Positions 1 to 8,417 are shown, counted from the first letter of the stretch. The stretch is DNA of 35,491 bases from Sphingobium sp. (GCA_013911745.1 JACESO010000023.1:1-35491); one strand, 5' to 3'. Notes: a model not told the origin generated them from the letters alone. Numbers and translations: made by a program.

Positions 1-1
1 G

Positions 2-685
2 CGAGAGGGCGCGCCGGTCTGGCAATTGGCGGGCCTGAGCAAGCCCGAACCGCTGCCGACCGCCTTCACCATCAGCCTGGGCGAACCCGCCCGCATGGAG
101 GCGGACGCGCGGGCGGCGGCGGGGCGCGGCTTCGGCCTGCTCAAATGCAAGCTGACCGGGGAGGGCGACCGGGACCGGGTCGCGGCGGTACGCGCGGGCG
201 CGCCGGACGTGCGGCTGATCGTCGACGCCAATGAAAGCTGGCACGACCGCGACATCGCCGCGGAGGCGGCGGGCCTGGCGGCGCTGGGCGTCGAGATGGT
301 GGAGCAGCCGATCCTTCACGGGCGCGAAGAGCGGCTGGCGGGGATCAGGGCGGCGGTGCCGCTCTGCGCCGACGAAAGCTGTCACACCCGCGCCGATCTC
401 GATCGGCTGGGCGATTTCGACGCGGTGAACATCAAACTGGACAAGGCCGGCGGGCTGACGGAGGCGCTGGCGCTGGCGCGCGGGGCGCGGCAGCGGGGCT
501 TCCGCATCATGGTCGGCTGCATGTTGGGTACGTCATTGGGGATCGCGCCCGCCGCGCTGGCGGCGCAGGGCGCGGACTGGATCGACCTGGACGGCGCGCT
601 GCTGCTGGCGGAGGACCGGCCGGGCGGGCTGGCGATGGAAGGGGGCATGTTGCAGCCGGGTACGCTGTGGGGAACGGGTCAGTAA
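2..685 (+). CDS. Dipeptide epimerase, 3' part (enolase superfamily)
   Basis: The reading frame is open from the left edge, so the N-terminal capping domain is cut off. The visible 227 residues are the TIM-barrel half of a muconate-lactonizing/enolase-superfamily enzyme. In order they show the KxK base motif (LLKCKLTG), metal-binding Asp in IVDANE, Glu in VEQP, Asp in CADES, and the opposite-face Lys in NIKLDKAGG. This layout is typical of L-Ala-D/L-Glu epimerases, which epimerise murein-derived dipeptides in the cytoplasm during peptidoglycan recycling. The end IDLDGALLLAEDRPGG also fits that family. The exact dipeptide substrate cannot be read from sequence. The last 7 bases overlap the end of the converging gene on the minus strand. 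Confidence 0.88.
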   Translation, partial: REGAPVWQLAGLSKPEPLPTAFTISLGEPARMEADARAAAGRGFGLLKCKLTGEGDRDRVAAVRAGAPDVRLIVDANESWHDRDIAAEAAGLAALGVEMVEQPILHGREERLAGIRAAVPLCADESCHTRADLDRLGDFDAVNIKLDKAGGLTEALALARGARQRGFRIMVGCMLGTSLGIAPAALAAQGADWIDLDGALLLAEDRPGGLAMEGGMLQPGTLWGTGQ

Positions 686-1068
686 CCCAGCGTCAGGCCG
701 GCCGCATAATAGCCCGGTCCCGCATTGGCCTTCGCCCGCAGCTTGGGCAGCAGCGGCAGGGCTATGGTGGCATAGGGGCGCGTATCATCGCCGCTGAAGC
801 GCACCCCTGCGCCAATGGTGGCGGACAGCGGGATGCTGTAGGCGGCCTCGATCCGGCCGTAGAGCTTGGCATCGCCATCGGCGAGATAGACGCCCGCGCC
901 CGGCGTCAGGCTGAACCCCGCCAGCCCCAGCCGATAGCCCGCGCCGACTTCGGTTCCCCAATGGCCGTCCGCCCGGCCATAATTGACCTCCGCGCCCAAT
1001 CCTTCGGCATGGGCGGCTACGGGCAGGCAAGTGGCGAGGACGGCGGCGGCGAGGAGGAAGGGCTTCAT
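679..1068 (-). CDS. Secreted hypothetical protein, small outer-membrane barrel-like
   Basis: This 129-residue protein begins with a clear Sec signal peptide (MKPFLLAAAVLATCLPVAAHA, cleavage after AHA near residue 21). The mature part is made of short alternating strands rich in Gly and aromatic residues, such as EVNYGRADGHWGTEVGAGYR and YGRIEAAYSIPLSATIGAGV, and ends in a C-terminal aromatic residue (LGY). That pattern suggests a small beta-barrel or barrel-derived envelope protein. I do not recognise a named family. I chose the ATG at 1068 because it sits directly before the signal peptide; an open frame continues upstream but lacks such features. It ends in a tail-to-tail overlap with the epimerase gene. 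Confidence 0.7.
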   Translation of the reverse strand: MKPFLLAAAVLATCLPVAAHAEGLGAEVNYGRADGHWGTEVGAGYRLGLAGFSLTPGAGVYLADGDAKLYGRIEAAYSIPLSATIGAGVRFSGDDTRPYATIALPLLPKLRAKANAGPGYYAAGLTLGY

Positions 1069-1150
1069 GCGCGTTGGGCTAAGCGTGCCGGACGCGCAGA
1101 GGCAAGGAAGGCGGGACGGGGCGAGTCGCGGATGCGGCGGGCTGCGCAGG

Positions 1151-1930
1151 TCAGAGGCTGCGATCGGGCCGGACGCCGCGTGCCACCTGATCGAAATGCA
1201 GATAGGCGTCGCTGAAACCGGCGGTGCTGCGCAACCCTTCCCAGTCGGGGATGCTGAGGTCGCGGCGGACCCGGCGAATGAGGCCGCGTTGCGCAAGCGA
1301 TTTGAGCACGCGGTTCACATGCACCGTCGTCATGCCGGTCGCATCGCCGAGTTGCTCCTGCGTCAGCGGCAGGGTGAAGCCATCCGCCCGCGCCAACCCG
1401 GCAATCTCCAGCCGCCGGCCCAGTTCGCAGATGATGTGGGCGATGCGCGCCGTGCCGTCCCTGCGCCCGACATTGGCGATCCATTCCCGGAAGACCGATC
1501 CGTCGATCAGCGTATCCACCCACATGGCAAGTCCAAGGCGCGGATGGGACAGGACGAGATCGCGTATCGCCTGACGCGGGATGAAGGCCATGTCGCATCG
1601 GGTCAGCGCCTGCACGCTATGGTCCGCGATGTTGAGCAGTGTGCCTTCCAGATCGATGAAGTCGCCGACGATGTGGACACTGACGATCTGGCGCGCGCCG
1701 GCTTCCGTGACTTTCTGGCGGAAGGCGAACCCGCCCAGGATGACGCTGGCATAGTCGGGACGGTCGCCTTCGCGGACCATATAGACATTGGGCTCCACCA
1801 TGCGGCGGTGGAGCGGCAGGGCAAGGAAGGCACCCCGGTCCGCGTCGTCCAGGGCGCCGCGCAGTTCCAGCTTGCGCAATATCTGGGAAAGAATGTGAGC
1901 GTGGGAAGTAGGCAACGGCGCTCTCCGCAA
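1151..1930 (-). CDS. Crp/Fnr-family transcriptional regulator
   Basis: About 259 residues with the two-domain Crp/Fnr layout. A cyclic-nucleotide-binding-like beta roll covers about residues 22-135 (for example MVREGDRPDYASVILGGFAF), followed by a dimer helix and a winged helix-turn-helix at about residues 188-220 (LTQEQLGDATGMTTVHVNRV). The LTQ-x-x-LGD-x-TGM-T-x-HVNR pattern is characteristic of the family. I see no cysteine cluster at the N-terminus, so an Fnr-type iron-sulfur sensor is unlikely. The effector and targets are unknown. No ATG is available: the frame opens with TTG at 1930 and another TTG lies at 1915, so the start is uncertain. It is a single gene between a secreted protein and a channel gene, so context gives no target. 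Confidence 0.85.
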   Translation of the reverse strand: MRRAPLPTSHAHILSQILRKLELRGALDDADRGAFLALPLHRRMVEPNVYMVREGDRPDYASVILGGFAFRQKVTEAGARQIVSVHIVGDFIDLEGTLLNIADHSVQALTRCDMAFIPRQAIRDLVLSHPRLGLAMWVDTLIDGSVFREWIANVGRRDGTARIAHIICELGRRLEIAGLARADGFTLPLTQEQLGDATGMTTVHVNRVLKSLAQRGLIRRVRRDLSIPDWEGLRSTAGFSDAYLHFDQVARGVRPDRSL

Positions 1931-2060
1931 CAGGGGCGGGGAGCAGGAAGGAACTCGCAGCCATAGACGACCAGCTTAGAACAGTTTCAGCGCGCCTGCC
2001 AGTCTGCGCGGGATGGCTGGCATTATCCCATGTCAGTCGCGCGCGGCATTGTGGCCGCGG

Positions 2061-3224
2061 TCAATGGCGTTCGACGTCGCGGACCGGCTGGACCTGCGGA
2101 TAGGGCATGATCGCCTTGCCGTCCGGCGCGGCGGTGAAGCTGGTCTGGGTGGGATAGGCGAACTCGATCCCCTCGGCATTGAACCGCTTCCAGATGGCAA
2201 GGCCGATGCGGTGGCGCATGACGAAATAGTCATGATGGTCGGGGTCTGGCACGTCGAAATTCAGCTGATAGTCGAGGCTGCTGGCACCGAAGGCGACGAT
2301 GCCGCAATTGACGAAGATCAGCCCTTCGGCTTCCACCACTTCCCGCAGCATCTCAGGGATTGCCTCTGCCTTGTTCTCCGGCGTCTGGTAGACGATGCCG
2401 ATGGCGTAGGTGACGCGGCGCTGGACCAGCGTCTGGAGGCTGGTGATCTCCTTCTGCAGCAGGTTGGCGTTGGAAATGACCTTCTTCTCGCCGCTCATCG
2501 CGCGCAGGCGGGTGCTCTTGAGGCCGATCTTTTCCACGCGGGCGGTGGTCTGGTCGTAAGTGATGACCTCGCCCCGGCGAAAGGGCTTGTCGAAGATGAT
2601 CGACAGCGCGGCGAACAGGTCGGAGAAAATGCCCTGCGCGGCGAGGCCGATCGCGATGCCGCCGATGCCCAGGCCCGCGACCAGGCCGGTGACGTTGACG
2701 CCCAGATTGTCGAGCACGACGATCGCGGCGATGGCGAACAGCGCGAAGCTGACCAGCACGCGGATGAGGCCCATGGCGTTGGCCAGCGTCTCGCCCCCGC
2801 CATCCTCCGCCAGCGTCTTCCGCTCGATAAGGCCGAGGATGATCTCCCGCGCCCAGAGCGCGGCCTGCAACACGGTCGCGATGGTGAAGAGGAAGGCGAC
2901 CGTGCGATAGAGCGACGGCGGTGCGTCGGCATAGCCCACGACCAGCCGGGCCGCGACCATGACCATGAAATAATGGGTGGTCCGCGCCGCCGCGCGGCTC
3001 AAGACCTGGGCATAGCCCAGCGGATCGCCGCGCGTGCCGCGATGCCGCTTGCCCAGTTCGCGCAGCGCCGCGAGCGCGAGATAGATGAGCACACCCGCGC
3101 CGATCGCGATCAGGATCGAGAGATAATGGACCTGAAACCAGGCGATGGTCGAATCCCACATCTCGCGCAGATTGGGCGCGTCGACCTTGATCGCGGGGAG
3201 GGCTGGATCTTTCTTGTCGGCCAT
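2061..3224 (-). CDS. MscS-type mechanosensitive ion channel
   Basis: A 387-residue inner-membrane protein. Hydrophobic segments lie near residues 34-55, 84-100, 106-128 and 148-172. They are followed by the pore-lining Gly/Ala-rich helix typical of MscS (VAGLGIGGIAIGLAAQG, about 182-198), then SDLFAALSIIFDKPFRRGE, which leads into the cytoplasmic beta domain. The C-terminal half (TTARVEKIGLKSTRLR) matches the MscS beta and alpha/beta vestibule. Such channels open on membrane tension and release solutes on hypo-osmotic shock. Extra N-terminal helices make it longer than E. coli MscS, as is common in this superfamily. It ends about 130 bp from the Crp/Fnr gene and begins 21 bp downstream of the topoisomerase gene, so the two are probably co-transcribed. 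Confidence 0.92.
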   Translation of the reverse strand: MADKKDPALPAIKVDAPNLREMWDSTIAWFQVHYLSILIAIGAGVLIYLALAALRELGKRHRGTRGDPLGYAQVLSRAAARTTHYFMVMVAARLVVGYADAPPSLYRTVAFLFTIATVLQAALWAREIILGLIERKTLAEDGGGETLANAMGLIRVLVSFALFAIAAIVVLDNLGVNVTGLVAGLGIGGIAIGLAAQGIFSDLFAALSIIFDKPFRRGEVITYDQTTARVEKIGLKSTRLRAMSGEKKVISNANLLQKEITSLQTLVQRRVTYAIGIVYQTPENKAEAIPEMLREVVEAEGLIFVNCGIVAFGASSLDYQLNFDVPDPDHHDYFVMRHRIGLAIWKRFNAEGIEFAYPTQTSFTAAPDGKAIMPYPQVQPVRDVERH

Positions 3225-3245
3225 GGGTGGACCTATTGGACCAGA

Positions 3246-4253
3246 TCAGGCCGCGACCGCAAGCGGGGTGCAATCGGCGACCGCGTCGAGGAAGGCGATG
3301 AGCCCCCGCTCCTCCCGCGAGAGGTAGCGGGTGCGGCGGGGCAGCCGAAGCCCTGCGCGCCATTCGTCCTGCCCGTCATGACACAGTGCGATCAGCGCGG
3401 GGTGGACATAGCTTTTGCGGCTGATCGCCGGCGTATTGCCCAGCGCCTGCGCCACCGGCTCCAGCAATTGCTTGAGCGTGACATGCCCCGCCGCCAATGT
3501 CTCGAAGGCGATGGCGGTCGCCCCCCATGTGCGGAAATGCTTGGCGGTGAAGGGGCCGCCCATGGCCTGCGCGATATAGGCGTTGACGTCGCTGGAGGTG
3601 ATGGGGCGGGGTTCCCCATCTTCGTCCAGATATTGGAACAGGTGCTGGCCGGGCAGATCCTGCACCTGCCGCACGAAGCGGAGCAGGCGCGCATCGGTGA
3701 TCGTCTGCTGCTGTTCCTTGCCCGACTTGGCGCGGAAGCGCAGGGTCAGCGAGCGGCCGTTGAGGTCGATGTGGCGGCGGCGCAGCGTGGTCGCGCCGAA
3801 GCTCTTGTTGGTGGTGGCATAATGTTCGTTGCCGACACGCAGCTTCGCAAGGTCGAGCAGGCGCACGACGGCGGCGACGGTGCGGTCCTTGCGCAAGCCG
3901 CGTTTCGACAGGTCGCTTTCCAGCCGGGCGCGCAGTTTGGGCAGGGCACGGCCGAAATCGGGGCAGCCGGCATATTTTTCCGCCTCCCGCGCGGCGCGGA
4001 AATCGGGATGGTAGCGATATTGGCGGCGGTTTCGGTCGTCATAACCGACCGCCTGGATATGCCCCCAAGGCGAAGGGCAGAACCAGCAGTCGCGATAGGC
4101 GGGGGGCAGCGCGATGCGGTTCAGCCGCTCGATCTCTTCCCGGTCGGTGATGCGTTTGCCATCGGGATCAAAATAGGCCCACCCGCGCTTCAGGGCGCGT
4201 CGCGTGATGCCGGGAATGCTGTGGTCCGCATGGGTGACGGTCTGTTGGGGCAT
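3246..4253 (-). CDS. DNA topoisomerase IB (poxvirus/bacterial type)
   Basis: A 335-residue type IB topoisomerase, which relaxes supercoils through a 3'-phosphotyrosyl intermediate. The N-terminal domain includes RGWAYFDPDGKRITD and the family signature PPAYRDCWFCPSPWGHIQAV. The catalytic domain contains LAKLRVGNEHYA (catalytic Arg), FRAKSGKEQ (catalytic Lys), FTAKHFRTWGATA (second Arg) and the nucleophile in SRKSYVHPAL (Tyr282). The length is close to that of other bacterial members. I chose the ATG at 4253 rather than the more distal ATG at 4304 because AAGGA lies 5 nt upstream of it. It is the first gene of a probable two-gene unit with the MscS channel, and it diverges from the DJ-1-like gene across about 106 bp. 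Confidence 0.93.
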   Translation of the reverse strand: MPQQTVTHADHSIPGITRRALKRGWAYFDPDGKRITDREEIERLNRIALPPAYRDCWFCPSPWGHIQAVGYDDRNRRQYRYHPDFRAAREAEKYAGCPDFGRALPKLRARLESDLSKRGLRKDRTVAAVVRLLDLAKLRVGNEHYATTNKSFGATTLRRRHIDLNGRSLTLRFRAKSGKEQQQTITDARLLRFVRQVQDLPGQHLFQYLDEDGEPRPITSSDVNAYIAQAMGGPFTAKHFRTWGATAIAFETLAAGHVTLKQLLEPVAQALGNTPAISRKSYVHPALIALCHDGQDEWRAGLRLPRRTRYLSREERGLIAFLDAVADCTPLAVAA

Positions 4254-4359
4254 GTCTGTCCTTCTCATGCCCGAAAACCCGCCGTTCATCGCTTCGTTCC
4301 GCAACCTTGGGCCGGTCAGGGCCGTTAGAGGGCCTTCCGCTTAACCCAGGAGAGTTGCC

Positions 4360-4914
4360 ATGCCGTCCATCGAGAAAAGCCGTGTCCTGATCCTTGCCAC
4401 CGACGGGTTCGAGCAGTCCGAACTGTTCGAGCCGCGCGAAAAGCTGATCGAGGCGGGCGCGACCGTCACGCTCGCGTCGCCGGGGACCGATCCGATCCAG
4501 GGCATGGAGCATGACGAGAAGGGCGATACGATCACGCCCGACATCACGCTGGATCAGGTGGATATCGAACAATATGACGGCCTGCTGCTGCCCGGCGGGG
4601 TGGCCAACCCCGACACATTGCGCACGCAGGACAAGGCGGTCGAGATCGTGCGCAACTTCACCCTGTCCGGCAAGCCCGTCGCGGCGATCTGCCACGGGCC
4701 ATGGCTGCTGGTGGAGGCCGATGTGGTGGACGGGCGGACGGTGACGTCATGGCCTTCGGTCCGCACCGACCTGGCCAATGCGGGCGCCAGCGTGGTCGAC
4801 CGTGAGGTGGTTGTGGACGGGAACCTCATCACCAGCCGCAAGCCGGATGACATTCCTGCCTTCGTCGACGCGTTCAGGACAGCCCTGGCCGACGTAGCCA
4901 CAGCGGACGCCTGA
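4360..4914 (+). CDS. DJ-1/PfpI family protein (class I glutamine amidotransferase-like)
   Basis: A 184-residue cytoplasmic protein of the PfpI subgroup. The N-terminal strand VLILATDGFEQSELFEP carries the conserved acidic residue, and the nucleophile elbow is AAICHGPWLL with Cys111-His112. GVANPDTLRTQDKAVEIV and the C-terminal RKPDDIPAFVDAF are also typical. Members have been described as stress-related proteins with reported glyoxalase, deglycase or peptidase activity. The physiological reaction is debated and cannot be decided here. AGGAGA is placed 7 nt before the ATG. The last 41 bases overlap the end of the converging membrane-protein gene on the other strand, an unusually long tail-to-tail overlap. 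Confidence 0.9.
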   Translation: MPSIEKSRVLILATDGFEQSELFEPREKLIEAGATVTLASPGTDPIQGMEHDEKGDTITPDITLDQVDIEQYDGLLLPGGVANPDTLRTQDKAVEIVRNFTLSGKPVAAICHGPWLLVEADVVDGRTVTSWPSVRTDLANAGASVVDREVVVDGNLITSRKPDDIPAFVDAFRTALADVATADA

Positions 4915-5587
4915 CCCACAGGCGCGCGTCGCCGTCCATGCGCCAGGGCATCGGGCGGCGGCGTAGCGTCGAGAGATGCGCGAGTGCGAGCGTTGCGCAG
5001 ACGAGTCCGGCCGGCCAGGCATAGGGAAGCGTGGCTGGAAGCAGCAGCGGCAGGAGCAGGGCGGCACCTAGCCCCGCCGTCGAAAGGCCTAGCGCGCGCG
5101 GTTCGCCATCGGGGCCGCGCAGCCAGAACAGGCAGGCGAGTATCCCGGTGGAGAAGGCAAGCGCATGGGCGACTACGCCCGCCTGGACATGGGCGAGAGC
5201 GGGGACGGCGGCGACCAGCAATGCGCCGATGGCCGAACGCGGCAGTTTGCAGAGCGCATGGGTGCTGAACGGATAGATCAGCAATTCACCGGCCAGCGCC
5301 GCCGACAGGATCGCCCCCATCTGATCCGCATCTCCGGCGATAAGGGCGACGGTCGCGAGCGCCGCCCATCGCGTCAGGCGGAGCGGGGCCATGCGGATAT
5401 GGCTGATCCACGACGGGGCGCCGCGCGGCGCGCGCCGGCGGTCGGCAAGACGCAGGTGGAAGCCGCCGAGCAGGAACAGGGCGCTCAGCAGGGCGGGCGA
5501 CAGGCCCGGCCCGATCAGAGGCGAGCCGAGCAACAGGCCCAGTAGCAGGCCGTGGGCAAGGCAGAGCGCGCGCATCTCTCCCGTCAT
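4874..5587 (-). CDS. Polytopic membrane protein coupled to the O-ligase gene
   Basis: A 237-residue, strongly hydrophobic protein with about six or seven predicted membrane segments, for example LAHGLLLGLLLGSPLIGPG, ALLSALFLLGGFHLRL, AALATVALIAGD, AILSAALAGELLIYPF and GLGAALLLPLLLPATLP. I recognise no family or catalytic motif. Its ATG overlaps the stop of the upstream O-ligase gene in an ATGA arrangement (5584-5587), so the two are almost certainly translationally coupled, and a role in the same surface-glycan process is a reasonable inference. A second possible start is the ATG at 5575. The 3' end lies inside the end of the opposite-strand DJ-1-like gene. Confidence 0.72.
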   Translation of the reverse strand: MTGEMRALCLAHGLLLGLLLGSPLIGPGLSPALLSALFLLGGFHLRLADRRRAPRGAPSWISHIRMAPLRLTRWAALATVALIAGDADQMGAILSAALAGELLIYPFSTHALCKLPRSAIGALLVAAVPALAHVQAGVVAHALAFSTGILACLFWLRGPDGEPRALGLSTAGLGAALLLPLLLPATLPYAWPAGLVCATLALAHLSTLRRRPMPWRMDGDARLWVRRPLWLRRPGLS

Positions 5588-6948
5588 GCAGGCAGCCCGT
5601 TCTGCGCGGTCAGCGCTGCGGCAAGCTGTTCCCGCGCGGCCGCCTTTCGCCGGCGGGTGAGATAGGTATCCAGCCCGATCTGCAGCGCCAGCATCATGAA
5701 GATGAAGGGCTGATAGGCGATGCCTACGAACAGTGACCCGATCATATAGACGATGTGCCCCTGCTGCAGCGCGAGCGCATAGGGCGCGATCCAGGCTTCG
5801 TCCGGCTTGTCCGACCGCCGCCAGGCACGGCGGATCATTTCGGTGCGGATGAAGCAGATGCCGTGGATCAGCGCCCAGATGAAGAAGCCGAAATAGCCCT
5901 GTTCGCCCAGCATTTCGAAATAGGCGCTGTGATAGGCGCGGCCCCGGTCGGTAACGATGCGGCGCTCGATCCGCGCGCCGCCCGAATCGACGATGGTTTC
6001 CTGCGTGAAATAGCTGAAGCTGTTCTGGAGATAATTGTCGAAGCCGCCGCCAGCGGGGTGCGTCTTCACATAGTCGAGCGTCCACATCCACACCGCGACG
6101 CGGGTGGAGGCGCTTTCGTCGCCCTGATGGTTTTCGATCGTCTGCATCCGCTGCGTGAAGCTGGCAGGCAGGAAGGGGATGGAGACAAGCGCGCCGAGCA
6201 GGAGCAGGGGGCCGTAGACGAACTTGCGCTTCGACCGGAGCAGCATCATGCCCGCCAGGATGACGAGGCAGACGAGGCCGGTGCGCGCTTCGGTGCCGAT
6301 GGGCATCAGCATGCAGGCGAAGCAGAGGCACCAGGCGAATCCCTTCACGCGCCAGTCCGGCGGGAAGATGGTGCCGTGCTGCGTCAGCCACAGGATCAGC
6401 GGGATCAGCGAGATGGCGACGCAGGAGATGATGGAGCCTTCGTACAGGCCGCTGTTATTCTCCACCATCAGGTTGAGCACGCCATAGCCGCCGCCCGACA
6501 GCGCCGTCTTCATGCCGCCGTTGATGATGATGGTGCTGGCGCACAGGATCATGAACAGGGTCAGCGCCTCTATCCGAAGGCGCGTGCGCAGCACCAGCGG
6601 CAGGAAGATGCCGGCGATGATCGCCTTCCACACCCAGTTCCATTTGGTGAGCGCCTCGACCGGGAAGTCTGCGTGGAGCGTGGTGTAGCCGCACCAGGCG
6701 ACCAGCACGAGCATGAGGCCTTGGCGGACCGAGAAGCGGCAGTCCTTCTTGTCGTCCAGCACCAGCCATGATCCCACCATCAGCGCGAAGGCAATGGCCG
6801 AGATCGGGATGGAATTGAGCAGGACGTAGGACAGCCGCTGCGGCGAGACGATGTCGATATAGGCGTAGAGCGCGACCAGCAGGAAGGGGCGGCGCAGTCC
6901 CATGAGGCCGAATAGCCCCAGGAAGGCGAGGAAGAAGAGGTCACGCAT
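5584..6948 (-). CDS. Putative O-glycosylation ligase, exosortase A system-associated (Wzy/WaaL-like)
   Basis: A 454-residue integral membrane protein of the O-antigen ligase/polymerase superfamily, most like the subgroup found with exosortase A (TIGR03097-type). Diagnostic stretches are the N-terminus RDLFFLAFLGLFGLMGLRRP, then LVALYAYIDIVSPQRLSY, TKWNWVWKAIIAGIFLPLVL and the large periplasmic loop containing GRAYHSAYFEMLGEQGYFGF. About ten or more membrane segments are visible. Such proteins are thought to transfer or polymerise lipid-linked sugars at the periplasmic face; the acceptor is unknown here. I chose the ATG at 6948 because AGAGGA lies 8 nt upstream and the family consensus begins there. 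It overlaps the stop of a 46-codon gene by 8 nt and the start of the next gene by 4 nt. Confidence 0.9.
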   Translation of the reverse strand: MRDLFFLAFLGLFGLMGLRRPFLLVALYAYIDIVSPQRLSYVLLNSIPISAIAFALMVGSWLVLDDKKDCRFSVRQGLMLVLVAWCGYTTLHADFPVEALTKWNWVWKAIIAGIFLPLVLRTRLRIEALTLFMILCASTIIINGGMKTALSGGGYGVLNLMVENNSGLYEGSIISCVAISLIPLILWLTQHGTIFPPDWRVKGFAWCLCFACMLMPIGTEARTGLVCLVILAGMMLLRSKRKFVYGPLLLLGALVSIPFLPASFTQRMQTIENHQGDESASTRVAVWMWTLDYVKTHPAGGGFDNYLQNSFSYFTQETIVDSGGARIERRIVTDRGRAYHSAYFEMLGEQGYFGFFIWALIHGICFIRTEMIRRAWRRSDKPDEAWIAPYALALQQGHIVYMIGSLFVGIAYQPFIFMMLALQIGLDTYLTRRRKAAAREQLAAALTAQNGLPA

Positions 6949-7081
6949 TGGCGCGGTCCTCTTGGCGCGCGGGCGATTCGCCGGGATCGGGATCGCGGTC
7001 CAGATCCGCGCGCGGCAACAGCTTCCACGCGGCGAGCAGGATGACGCCATGGCTGATGAGGAGGGAAAGGGCGTCGATCAT
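6941..7081 (-). CDS. Small 46-aa membrane-associated protein leading the O-ligase operon
   Basis: Reading the minus strand from the ATG at 7081 gives 46 codons: one hydrophobic N-terminal segment (IDALSLLISHGVILLAAWKL) followed by a charged, Asp/Arg/Pro-rich tail. The stop lies inside the first codons of the O-ligase gene (8-nt overlap), the arrangement expected of a translated, coupled cistron. Codon choice is GC-rich at third positions like its neighbours. No convincing Shine-Dalgarno sequence precedes the ATG. I do not recognise the protein. The single helix suggests a small inner-membrane partner of the ligase, but that is inference. Confidence 0.55.
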   Translation of the reverse strand: MIDALSLLISHGVILLAAWKLLPRADLDRDPDPGESPARQEDRANA

Positions 7082-7172
7082 CGGGGGAAGGGGAATCCGC
7101 TATGCACGGTCATCCTCCTAGCCCCACAGAGTTTATGGGCCGTTAAACCTTTTCCGGCAGACACAGCGGGCT

Positions 7173-8399
7173 ATGACTCGCATTCTCCATGTGCTGGACC
7201 ACAGCCTGCCGCTGCACAGCGGCTATACCTTCCGGACCCGGGCGATCCTGCGCGCGCAGATGGCCAGGGGCTGGGACGTGCGCGGCATCACCGGCTATCG
7301 CCACATCGCGGACGGTCCGCTGGAGGAGGTGGTGGACGGCATTCGTTTCCACCGCACCCCCGGCCAGCCGGCCGAGGGCAATCCCCTGATTCGCGAATGG
7401 CGCGACATTTCCGCCCATGCCGACGCGATCGACGCACTGGTGCGGCAATGGCGGCCGGACGTCATCCACGCCCATTCTCCGGTGCTGAACGCCATGGCCG
7501 CGCAAAAGGCGGCGAAGCGGCATGGCCTGCCCCTGATCTACGAGATCCGCGCCTTCTGGGAGGATGCGTCGGTCGGCAACGGGACGGGGACGGAAGGAAG
7601 CCCGCGCTACTGGCTGACGCGCCAGCTCGAAACCCATGCGGTGCGCCAGGCTGATGCGGTCGCCGTCATCTGCGAAGGACTGCGCAGCGACCTGATCGCG
7701 CGCGGCATCGACCCCGACAAGATCATCGTGTCGCCCAACGGCGTCGATCTCGACCAGTTCGGCGATCCAGTGCCGCGCGATCCCGCGCTGACGGCGAAGC
7801 TGGGGCTGGAGGGTGCCGACGTCGTCGGATTCATCGGCAGCTTCTATGATTATGAGGGGCTGGACGACCTGATCGCCGCCCTGCCGCGACTCGTGCGGGC
7901 GCGGCCGCGGGCCAAGCTGCTGCTGGTGGGCGGCGGGCCCATGGAGCAGGCGCTGCGCGACCAGGCGATGGCGTCGCCCTTCGCCGACCATATCGGCTTC
8001 GTCGGCCGGGTGCCGCACGATCAGGTCGAACATTATTATGCGCAGGTCGACGTGCTGGCCTATCCGCGCAAGGCGATGCGGCTCACCGACCTGGTGACGC
8101 CGCTGAAACCGCTGGAGGCGATGGCCCAGGGGCGGCTGGTCGCTGCATCCGCCGTGGGCGGGCATCGCGAACTGATCGAGGATGGCGTCACTGGCACGCT
8201 GTTCGCGCCGGACGATCCCAAGGCGCTGGCTGCGGCGCTCGCCGGCCTGTTCGCTGATCGGGCCATGTGGGACGAACGCCGGATCCAGGCGCGGCGCTTC
8301 GTCGAGCGCGAGCGTAACTGGTCGTCAAACATTCTGCGTTACGAACCCGTTTACCAGCGTCTGCTGGCGCGCGGATCGGCCGCGCGGCGGGCGGCCTGA
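7173..8399 (+). CDS. Glycosyltransferase, exosortase A system-associated (GT4 type)
   Basis: A 408-residue GT-B glycosyltransferase. The N-terminus ILHVLDHSLPLHSGYTFRTR is the hallmark of the exosortase-A-associated subgroup (TIGR04063-type). The N-terminal Rossmann half contains DVIHAHSPVLNAMAA. The C-terminal donor-binding half has VGFIGSFYDYEGLDDLI, LLLVGGGPMEQALRDQA and EAMAQGRLVAASAVGGHREL, which fits the GT4 family using nucleotide-activated sugars at the cytoplasmic face. It diverges from the 46-aa/O-ligase/membrane-protein operon across only about 90 bp, which supports joint control. Sugar donor and acceptor cannot be told. No exosortase or PEP-CTERM gene lies in this window. Confidence 0.92.
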   Translation: MTRILHVLDHSLPLHSGYTFRTRAILRAQMARGWDVRGITGYRHIADGPLEEVVDGIRFHRTPGQPAEGNPLIREWRDISAHADAIDALVRQWRPDVIHAHSPVLNAMAAQKAAKRHGLPLIYEIRAFWEDASVGNGTGTEGSPRYWLTRQLETHAVRQADAVAVICEGLRSDLIARGIDPDKIIVSPNGVDLDQFGDPVPRDPALTAKLGLEGADVVGFIGSFYDYEGLDDLIAALPRLVRARPRAKLLLVGGGPMEQALRDQAMASPFADHIGFVGRVPHDQVEHYYAQVDVLAYPRKAMRLTDLVTPLKPLEAMAQGRLVAASAVGGHRELIEDGVTGTLFAPDDPKALAAALAGLFADRAMWDERRIQARRFVERERNWSSNILRYEPVYQRLLARGSAARRAA

Positions 8400-8417
8400 A
8401 GGGAATGATCGAAGGAT

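Noticed and set aside
2013..4328. 771-codon open frame on the plus strand opposite the MscS and topoisomerase IB genes
   Set aside because: Its translation is rich in Asp/Gly/Arg/Gln and matches no family, while both minus-strand genes have full-length conserved motifs. It is an antisense shadow produced by high third-position GC.
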